Shown: one piece after another, positions 57,633-64,000 of the stretch
How the letters are laid out: every line of letters begins with the position of its first letter
How positions within the stretch are numbered: position 1 is the first letter of the stretch
DNA from: Gammaproteobacteria bacterium HGW-Gammaproteobacteria-11
GTDB taxonomy: Bacteria > Pseudomonadota > Gammaproteobacteria > Pseudomonadales > Pseudomonadaceae
Length of the DNA: 64,000 bases
Assembly (NCBI GenBank): GCA_002840055.1
Contig: PGZJ01000007.1
Coordinates: 61,338 to 125,337, forward strand
Direction: 5' to 3'
The notes under the pieces: model-generated
Told to the model about the DNA's origin: nothing
The model's input: only the letters and a program-made list of their open reading frames with translations
Databases searched by the model: none
Translations under genes and position numbers: made by a program

Positions 57633-59770
57633 GTCTGGGCGCTCCAGATACGGCCTTGACGCAGAGCCTCAACCACATCCTTCTTCGGACCGTCGGCCAC
57701 AATCTTGCCGCCGTCGATCACCAGAATACGTTGCGTCAGTTCCAGCATGGCGGTGCGGTGGGTGATGATCAGCGCGGTCTTGCCCTGACCCAGCTCGGTC
57801 AAGCTGCGTTTGACCAGTTCTTCGCTGGCATGGTCGAGGGCGCCGGTAGGTTCGTCGAGCAGCAGAATCGGCGGTTCGCTGATGATGGCTCTGGCAATGG
57901 CCACGGATTGACGCTGGCCACCAGACAGGCGCTGGCCGTTTTCGCCCACCATCAGATCAAAGCCGTCCGGATGCCGGTCGGTCAGGCTGGTCAGGCCGCT
58001 CAGGCGGGCACAGTCGATCAATTGCTGGTCAGTGGCATGGGGCGCGGCGATCAGAATATTTTCGCGCAACGTGCCATAGAACAGATGAATATCCTGGGGA
58101 ATGTAGCCAATGTTGCGGCGCAGATCAGCCGGGTCGAGTTGGCGCAGATCAATACCGTCAATCAGGATGGACCCTGAGTCAGGGTGGTATAGCCCCATCA
58201 GGAGCTTTTCCAGTGTCGACTTGCCGGAGCCGTTGCGCCCGAGAATGGCGATTTTCTCTCCGGCTTTTACTTTGAAGCTGACGCCATTCAGCGTTTGCTG
58301 CTCGTCACCGGGATAACTGAAACTGACGTTACGGAATTCGATCTCGCCGTGCAGGGCCGGACGGTGCACCCAGTCCTTGCCGACCGGGCGTTCAACCGGC
58401 CTGGCCATGACTTCCTCCAGTGAGCCCAGCGCCGTCGCCGCTTGGTGGTATTGCGCCAGCAGGCCAGCGGCCTGGCTGATCGGCGCCATGGCCCTGGACG
58501 ACAGCAGGTAGGCAGCGATCAGACCACCCTGTGACAAGTCGCCAGCAATAATGGCGTAGACGCCGATCAGAATGATTGCCAGTGCCACACTGTGTTGTGT
58601 CCAGACCGCACCGTTGGTGACCGTAGCCGAGATCAGTCGGAGCTTGGTGGTGATGCTGGCAAGGAACAGGGTGGCGCGCTCATAGATGGTCTGTACCCGG
58701 CTCTCGGCTGAAAAGCTCTTGATGGTCTCCAGATTACTGACACTTTCTACCAGCGTGGCGTTGCGTTGTGCGCTGGCCTTTTGGCTGCTTTCGGAGAGTT
58801 CATGCAGTTTTCTCTGGGCCAGCACGGCGTATCCCAGTACCGCGAGGGAGCCAACGATAATCGGGATCATCAGCGGCGGATGAATCAGGCCGATCACCAG
58901 TGTGAACAACAGCACAAAGGGTAGATCGATCAGTGCGACTATGACAAAGGAGCTGATAAAGCTGCGGATCGATTCATAGGCCTGCAGATTGCTGGCAAAG
59001 GCACCGGCACTCTCTGGTCTGTGGCTGAGCTTGAGTCCAAGCACCTGGCTCATGATGCGCGAAGACAGGCGTATATCGGTTCGGCTGGCGGCCAGATCAA
59101 CAAACCAGTTGCGCATCAGGCGAATCAACAGGTCGGCGGTCAGTACGATAAAGAGCCCAGCGGACAACACCCACAGGGTATCTGTGGCGTGGTTGGGGAC
59201 GACCCGATCGTAGACATTCATGATGAACAGCGGGCTGCTCAAGGCAAACAGGTTGACCAGAACGGCAGCCAGCATGACATCACGATAGAGGCGACGGTTG
59301 TCGCGTATCACATCCCAGAACCAATGCCCTTGTATCGGGCTGTCATTCCCCAGAGCGCGACTGTCGAGCTTGAACTCCGGGCGACAGTAAATCACTTTGC
59401 CACTGTAGGAGGTTTCAAGGGTGTCGAGTGTGATGCTGGTCTGGGCGTCTGGCAGGTCGGCGTGGATCAGGCTGGCGCTACCGTTCTCCCGGTCAATGCC
59501 ACTGATTACGCAGGCGCGGTTATCGTCCAGAATCAGAATGGCGGGCAGCAGATGGCTGTTGATCTGGCCAAGTGAGTGGCTGGCAATGCGGCTAGTGAGG
59601 TTGCAGCGCCGGGCGGCGCGATCAAACACCGACGGGCTCAGGTCACCTGAGGTCAGGGGTAGGCCTGCAATCAGCGTTTGTACCGACATGTCGTGGCCGT
59701 GCAGTCGTGCCAATATGCGCAGGCACTCAACCAGGGAACCACCACCAACTTCAGCGTGTTCAGCCACCAA
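57629..59770 (-). CDS. lapB: type I secretion ABC ATPase LapB
   Basis: This 713-residue exporter has an N-terminal C39-like domain (about 1-135) that lacks the catalytic Cys, as in exporters of large adhesins; six membrane helices (about 160-440); and an ATPase domain with GRNGSGKS (511-518), LSGGQRQ and LLLDEPTGALD. It powers LapA secretion. The apparent start is TTG 59770, or GTG 59767, with GAGAGG upstream. Confidence 0.93.
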   Translation of the reverse strand: MVAEHAEVGGGSLVECLRILARLHGHDMSVQTLIAGLPLTSGDLSPSVFDRAARRCNLTSRIASHSLGQINSHLLPAILILDDNRACVISGIDRENGSASLIHADLPDAQTSITLDTLETSYSGKVIYCRPEFKLDSRALGNDSPIQGHWFWDVIRDNRRLYRDVMLAAVLVNLFALSSPLFIMNVYDRVVPNHATDTLWVLSAGLFIVLTADLLIRLMRNWFVDLAASRTDIRLSSRIMSQVLGLKLSHRPESAGAFASNLQAYESIRSFISSFVIVALIDLPFVLLFTLVIGLIHPPLMIPIIVGSLAVLGYAVLAQRKLHELSESSQKASAQRNATLVESVSNLETIKSFSAESRVQTIYERATLFLASITTKLRLISATVTNGAVWTQHSVALAIILIGVYAIIAGDLSQGGLIAAYLLSSRAMAPISQAAGLLAQYHQAATALGSLEEVMARPVERPVGKDWVHRPALHGEIEFRNVSFSYPGDEQQTLNGVSFKVKAGEKIAILGRNGSGKSTLEKLLMGLYHPDSGSILIDGIDLRQLDPADLRRNIGYIPQDIHLFYGTLRENILIAAPHATDQQLIDCARLSGLTSLTDRHPDGFDLMVGENGQRLSGGQRQSVAIARAIISEPPILLLDEPTGALDHASEELVKRSLTELGQGKTALIITHRTAMLELTQRILVIDGGKIVADGPKKDVVEALRQGRIWSAQT

Positions 59771-59850
59771 TAAATCGTCCTCTCGCTATAGCGCTAACCT
59801 GCCCAGCCCGGATCTTTTGGTAAGCATACCCGAAAGCTGCTACGGGATGT

Positions 59851-59880
59851 CATCCGCTGTATCGAGCGACGCAGCGGATG
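59851..59880 (-). terminator. hairpin between lapE and lapB
   Basis: CATCCGCTG / CAGCGGATG (9 bp, 12-nt loop) lies just below the lapE stop in the 130-bp lapE-lapB gap. No T run on the minus strand is visible, so it may attenuate or protect the lapE message. Confidence 0.4.
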
Positions 59881-59900
59881 CCAATCAGGGACCTGCGCTT

Positions 59901-61334
59901 TCAGCGCTGAGCGAGGCTCTGTGAGTTGCTCAGGCAGCTGCCAGGCTGATTTTGCTGGGCTTCAGTTTCGCTGCCCAGATCAGGCAAGCCAGTGCGAACT
60001 ATGCCAAGTGTACTGAGCAATTGACCCTGGGCTTCCAGGGTGCGAGCGATGGCGATTTCACGATCATAAACAGCATTGGCATAAGCCCGGCTGGCCTGGA
60101 AGTACTCGTTCTCGGCATCCAGTACATCCAGCAATGTGCGCTGGCCAATGTCGAACTGCTGTTTATAGGCGGTTCTGACGCGGGAGGAGGACAGGCGGTG
60201 CTGATTAAGTGCAGTCAGCTGCAGGTCGATCTTGTTGACGTCATTGAAGGCAATCTGCAGTGTCTGACGCAGGTCAGTACAGGCTTTGTTGCGCAGGTCG
60301 CGGGCTGCATTGGCTTCGTCGTGGGCGCCACGAATGTTGGCCATGTCGCGGCCGCCGCTATAAAGGTTGTAGCGAAATTCAAGGCCAATCTGGGCTTCAT
60401 TGCGGTTGTCGCGGTTACCCAGTTCGTCATGGCTCTGGTAGTTCTGACGCAGAGCCAGATCCAGTGATGGGCTCAGGTTGGCCTTGCGAATACTGATTTC
60501 TGCATCGGCGACGGCGATGTTACGGCTTGCTGCCAGGTAACCTGGGTTGTGCACCAGCGCGTTTGACAAGGCCTGTTCCAGCGTTTGAGGCAACTGCTCG
60601 GCTTGCAGGGGCGCTGCTGGCAGACTGCCGGGCGGCACGTCGCCGGTAATGCGCTGATAGCGTGCCGATACATCATGCAGGTTTGACTGCTCGGTAATCA
60701 GGTTGGCTTCAGCCAGGGACAGGCGACCGCTGATCTGCTCCAGATCGACTGAGCGCGCGACGCCGGCTGCCGCACTGTCACTGATCTGCTCAAAAACGCG
60801 CTCATGTTGGCGCAGGTTGTCTTCGGCCAGTTGGACCAGCTCACGTTGGCGCAGAACATCCTGGTAGGCGGCTATGGCCTCAAGCGCGGTGCTCTCGAGC
60901 TGCTCCATGAAGGTGTAGTAGCCGACCAGTTTCTGCTCTGAGGCCTGCGAGACCTCGCCGCGAGTACGGAAGCCGTTGAACAGGTTCTGGATCAGAGAGA
61001 TTTCCGCATCGCTACTGCTGAACGCGTCGTTATTGCCGTAGTTGCGATCATTGCGGCCGGTGCGTGCGGTGATGTCGATGCGCGGCAGATAGCCTGAGCG
61101 ACTGGCGCTGAGGCCGTCATCCAGAGCCTGAAACTCATGCCAGCGGGCCTGGACTTCAGGATTGTTTTCTATGGCTTGGCGAATGCTTTGGCTCAAACTC
61201 TCGGGCAGACTGTCTTGCGCCTGTACCTGAGGTGCGAGGCACATGGAAGCAGCCAGCAGGGCAGCATAGAGAGGTTTGTGGCGTAATTTGAGCAGACTGC
61301 GGGCAAAGTGACCATTGATTCGATTTGTTAGCAT
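59901..61334 (-). CDS. lapE: TolC-family outer-membrane protein LapE
   Basis: This 477-residue outer-membrane channel of the TolC type has a signal peptide ending near AQA (about residue 40), two repeated outer-membrane efflux domains rich in coiled coil, and FDIGQRTLLDVLDAENEYFQA near the C-terminus. It completes the LapE-LapB-LapC exporter. It is divergent from lapA across a 372-bp gap. Confidence 0.93.
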   Translation of the reverse strand: MLTNRINGHFARSLLKLRHKPLYAALLAASMCLAPQVQAQDSLPESLSQSIRQAIENNPEVQARWHEFQALDDGLSASRSGYLPRIDITARTGRNDRNYGNNDAFSSSDAEISLIQNLFNGFRTRGEVSQASEQKLVGYYTFMEQLESTALEAIAAYQDVLRQRELVQLAEDNLRQHERVFEQISDSAAAGVARSVDLEQISGRLSLAEANLITEQSNLHDVSARYQRITGDVPPGSLPAAPLQAEQLPQTLEQALSNALVHNPGYLAASRNIAVADAEISIRKANLSPSLDLALRQNYQSHDELGNRDNRNEAQIGLEFRYNLYSGGRDMANIRGAHDEANAARDLRNKACTDLRQTLQIAFNDVNKIDLQLTALNQHRLSSSRVRTAYKQQFDIGQRTLLDVLDAENEYFQASRAYANAVYDREIAIARTLEAQGQLLSTLGIVRTGLPDLGSETEAQQNQPGSCLSNSQSLAQR

Positions 61335-61706
61335 TTTGAAAACCGCTTCTCAGGTGAGTAGAAAGTGCTGAATCCACGCAACCCCATCATAGATAGTGCG
61401 TTCCTTGCATCATGAGTCCGTGTTGAAACCCCTGAGAGCCGATACTTCTTATCCATGCGAGCTGTTGCACAGCGCAATCCGTCATAAAAATGGCGCCAAA
61501 ATTAAGCCTTTCAGTGGCGCTGACGAATATGTGGCGGTCATCCTATTTGAAAATTGACGTGATGGCAAACAAGTGGCATTTGAAGATTGCCAAGACCTGT
61601 CCATTGGTACGGTATGCAATGACGATAGAATCACTATGATGTCACTCTGATCCTATTTTATTCCTGCTATTTAGCAGGACCTTCATTGCAGCGGAGAGAC
61701 CTATTC
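61335..61706. promoter_or_regulatory. lapE-lapA divergent regulatory region
   Basis: This 372-bp A/T-richer gap holds the promoters of lapE and lapA. On the plus strand a weak candidate is TTGGTA (61604-61609), 16 nt, TAGAAT (61626-61631). A perfect hairpin TCCTGCTA-TT-TAGCAGGA (61662-61679) sits 27 nt before the lapA ATG and would be in its leader. GGAGAG precedes the ATG. No other gene is seen. Confidence 0.5.
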
Positions 61707-63542
61707 ATGGATGCAATCATCGCCATCGTCGTCAAACTGGTCGGACAAGCCTGGGCACAATCGGCTGACGGCACACGCAGACCGCTTAATCAAGGTGACG
61801 GTTTGCGTGCCGGCGAGACGCTGCTGACGGCTGAGGGTGCTGAGGTTGTGCTGGACTTTGGCGGTGGCGACATGCTGTCGATTGCCGGGCTGCAAAGTCT
61901 GCTTATCAGTGAGTCCATGGCCTTTGATAGCACGGCGAGTGTACAGGATTCGGCGGTACTTGACGTCTCCGTTGATCAGTCACTTGAAGCCCTGCTTACT
62001 GCGCTGAACGAGGATGCGGATCCGTTTGACAGCCTTGAAGCGCCTGCCGCCGGTCTTGAGGGTGGCTCGGGTGGTGGGTCGTCCTCCGTGCGCTTGTTAC
62101 GTATAAGTGAAGGGCTTAACGAGCTGGACGTGGCCTTTTCGCGTCTTGATGAGGGCCAGCAGGACACCTTCGCCTTCAACGGCGGTGCTGTAGATGTGGA
62201 AGAGGCTGAGGTAGGCGAGCCAGCCCAGGCAGGCACGGTTACAGTGGGCAATATCACCGCTGATGATGTGATCAATGCTGCCGAGTCTGCACAGGTTATT
62301 GCCGTAACGGGCACCGCAACCGGTGGTGATATCAGTGAAGGTGATGTTGTCAGCCTGGTTGTCAACGGGACCGAGTACACCACCAGTGTCGATGGCGACG
62401 GCAACTGGAGTGTTGATGTCGCAGGCAGCGATCTCGCGGCCGACACTGAGTTCGACATCATAGTCGTGTCCAGTAATGCTACCGGCAGTACGGTTGAAAG
62501 CGTTGGTACTTCAACACACAGCGTCGACCTTGAGGCTGACGCTGGCACCGTCACTGTAAACAACATTACAGCCGATGATGTGATCAATGCTGTTGAAGCA
62601 GGTCAGGTCATTACCGTGACTGGCTCTGCTGTTGGTGGTGATATCAGCGAAGGTGACGCGGTCACCATGGTCATCAACGGCACTGAGTACACTACCACTG
62701 TAGGCGCGGATGGTGGCTGGTCCGTCGATGTTGCTGGTAGCGATCTTGCTGCTGACACTGAATTCGATGTGGTAGTTGGCTCAAGCGATGCTGCGGGCAA
62801 CACTGTAGAAAGCACCGGCACTTCAACCCATACCGTGGACCTGGTTGCCCAGGCCGGCACAGTTACTGTGGGCAACATCACGGCTGACGACATCCTCAAT
62901 GCCTCTGAATCAGCTCAAACCATCGCAGTGACGGGTACCGCCACGGGTGGCGATATCAGTGAAGGTGACACTGTCACCATGCTGATCAACGGCACTGAAT
63001 ACGACACCACTGTGAATGCCGACGGCACTTGGACAGTGGATGTTGCCGGAAGCGATCTCGCTGCGGACACCGAGTTCGATGTAGTTGTGAGCTCCAGTGA
63101 TGCCGCCGGCAACACTGTAGAAAGCACAGGCACTTCAACGCATACCGTTGATCTGGTCGCTCAAGCTGGCACAGTTACTGTGGACAACATCACGGCTGAC
63201 GACATCCTCAATGCCGTCGAGGCAGCAGATACCATTACCGTTACTGGTGCCGCAACAGGTGGTGACATTGCTGAAGGTGATGTGGTCACTATGATCATCA
63301 ACGGCACTGAATATGACACTACTGTTGATGCTGACGGTAACTGGACAGTGGATGTTGCGGGCTCCGACCTGGCTTCAGATACCGAATTCCGTCCAGTGAT
63401 GCCGCAGGTAACACTGTTGAAAGTACCGGCACTTCGACTCACACCGTTGATCTGGTCGCTCAAGCTGGCACAGTTACTGTGGACAACATCACCGCTGACG
63501 ACATCATCAATGCCGCCGAAGCCACTCAAACCATTGCAGTAA
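61707..63542 (+). CDS. lapA: LapA-type giant adhesin, N-terminal part (frame broken)
   Basis: From ATG 61707 (GGAGAG 8 nt upstream) 611 residues can be read before TAA 63540-63542. Residues 1-110 form the LapA retention module (IIAIVVKLVGQAWAQ..., then LRAGETLLTAEGAEVVLDF), which plugs LapE. PAAG at 113-116 (62043-62054) is the LapG cleavage site, followed by a Gly/Ser linker. From residue 175 come Ig-like repeats of 104 residues (AGTVTVGNITADD...). After codon 63387-63389 the frame is shifted by a 13-nt loss and the last 51 residues are spurious. The rest is read in another frame. It is probably cut by a repeat-related deletion or an assembly error. Confidence 0.9.
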   Translation: MDAIIAIVVKLVGQAWAQSADGTRRPLNQGDGLRAGETLLTAEGAEVVLDFGGGDMLSIAGLQSLLISESMAFDSTASVQDSAVLDVSVDQSLEALLTALNEDADPFDSLEAPAAGLEGGSGGGSSSVRLLRISEGLNELDVAFSRLDEGQQDTFAFNGGAVDVEEAEVGEPAQAGTVTVGNITADDVINAAESAQVIAVTGTATGGDISEGDVVSLVVNGTEYTTSVDGDGNWSVDVAGSDLAADTEFDIIVVSSNATGSTVESVGTSTHSVDLEADAGTVTVNNITADDVINAVEAGQVITVTGSAVGGDISEGDAVTMVINGTEYTTTVGADGGWSVDVAGSDLAADTEFDVVVGSSDAAGNTVESTGTSTHTVDLVAQAGTVTVGNITADDILNASESAQTIAVTGTATGGDISEGDTVTMLINGTEYDTTVNADGTWTVDVAGSDLAADTEFDVVVSSSDAAGNTVESTGTSTHTVDLVAQAGTVTVDNITADDILNAVEAADTITVTGAATGGDIAEGDVVTMIINGTEYDTTVDADGNWTVDVAGSDLASDTEFRPVMPQVTLLKVPALRLTPLIWSLKLAQLLWTTSPLTTSSMPPKPLKPLQ

Positions 63543-64000
63543 CGGGCACCGCTACCGGTGGTGATATTGCCGAAGGTGATGTGGTCACCATGATCATCAA
63601 CGGCACTGAATACGACACCACAGTGGATGCTGCCGGTAACTGGACTGTTGACGTGGCCGGAAGCGATCTCGCGGCTGATACCGAGTTCGATGTAGTGGTC
63701 AGCTCCAGCGATGCTGCAGGCAACACCGTTGAGAGCACCGGTACGTCGACTCACACAGTGGATCTAGCGGCTCAGGCTGGCACGGTCATCGTGGACAACA
63801 TCACCGCTGATGACGTGATCAATGCGACTGAAGCGGGCCAAACCATCGCAGTAACCGGCACCGCCACCGGTGGTGACATTTCCGAAGGTGACGTAGTCAC
63901 CATGATCATCAACGGCACTGAATATGACACTACTGTTGATGCTGACGGTAACTGGACAGTGGATGTTGCGGGCTCCGACCTGGCTTCAGATACCGAATTC
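62229..64000 (+). repeat. 312-bp tandem repeats of lapA
   Basis: Units start at 62229, 62541, 62853, 63165, 63464 and 63776. Spacing is 312, 312, 312, 299 and 312 bp; the short fourth unit lacks 13 bp. Each encodes a 104-residue bacterial Ig-like domain (AGTVTV.NITADD..NA.E). The last unit is cut by the window edge. Copies 4 and 6 are identical for 99 bp (63291-63389 and 63902-64000). Confidence 0.95.
63392..64000 (+). CDS. lapA: continuation of lapA repeat region in shifted frame
   Basis: From codon 63392 (SSDAAGNTVESTGTSTHTVDL) the repeat protein resumes in a frame shifted relative to the start, and stays open to the window edge. The family sequence is intact from here on, so a single 13-nt change separates the two parts. 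The gene is expected to run for many more repeats and a C-terminal secretion region beyond 64000. Confidence 0.85.

Noticed and set aside
61573..61590. Possible sigma54 promoter (TGGCAT ... TTGCC) before lapA
   Set aside because: The GG and GC elements are two bases too far apart for the -24/-12 pattern.
63393..63542. C-terminal 50 codons of the first lapA frame as real protein
   Set aside because: The Leu/Pro-rich sequence has no relation to other repeats, while the alternative frame restores the repeat exactly.

Overview
The window looks like a chromosomal segment of a Pseudomonas-lineage gammaproteobacterium. The strongest reason is the block ponA / pilMNOPQ-aroK-aroB-damX-gltB-gltD-hemE (15.9-34.3 kb), which has the gene order known from Pseudomonas. 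The paired long FadE-type acyl-CoA dehydrogenases, a Gac/Rsm-type sRNA locus and a Lap adhesion system agree with this. GC-rich codon use, many ATGA overlaps and dense packing are uniform across the window. I see no rRNA, tRNA, CRISPR, phage or transposase gene. The species is not determined; a marine or Halopseudomonas-like member is only a guess.

Layout. 1-2.0 kb: the 3' end of a YdgA/DUF945 gene and a LysR regulator. 2.1-15.9 kb: an accessory catabolic region with an ABC1-family kinase-like gene, an HSL-type hydrolase overlapping a Baeyer-Villiger-type flavin monooxygenase, a pair of acyl-CoA dehydrogenases, an LrgA/LrgB pair, a single-chain acyl-CoA carboxylase of 1094 residues, an acyl-CoA ligase and a LysR regulator next to a palindromic operator candidate. 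15.9-34.3 kb: core genes for peptidoglycan synthesis, the type IV pilus inner-membrane platform and secretin, shikimate enzymes, DamX, glutamate synthase and uroporphyrinogen decarboxylase. 34.3-45.0 kb: a ParA-like ATPase, a tandem Usp protein, MetY, an SLC13/TrkA-C transporter, SelO and two long FadE-type dehydrogenases. 45.1-45.3 kb: a GacA box followed by an RsmY/RsmZ-type small RNA. 45.3-52.4 kb: a hydratase/TauD pair, a divergent AraC regulator, and an ABC ATPase-permease-AttH set.

52.5-64.0 kb holds a complete Lap biofilm system. lapG (periplasmic protease) and lapD (degenerate GGDEF/EAL c-di-GMP receptor) run on the plus strand. They converge on the minus-strand set lapE-lapB-lapC (type I secretion) followed by a LuxR-type gene and a small gene. 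The giant adhesin lapA starts divergently at 61707 and leaves the window at the right edge. By family knowledge, c-di-GMP-bound LapD sequesters LapG so that LapA stays at the surface; without c-di-GMP, LapG cuts the LapA N-terminus at a di-alanine site, seen here as PAAG (residues 113-116).

Most notable observations: (1) a 13-nt loss in the fourth 312-bp lapA repeat that breaks the frame as given; (2) an RsmY/Z-like sRNA with a perfect GacA UAS; (3) two roughly 105-bp intergenic elements with related cores but unrelated, near-perfect stems; (4) a LuxR protein with a degenerate receiver coupled to lapC; (5) operator candidates for the ligase/LysR and TauD/AraC divergent pairs, and a PsrA-like box before fadE.
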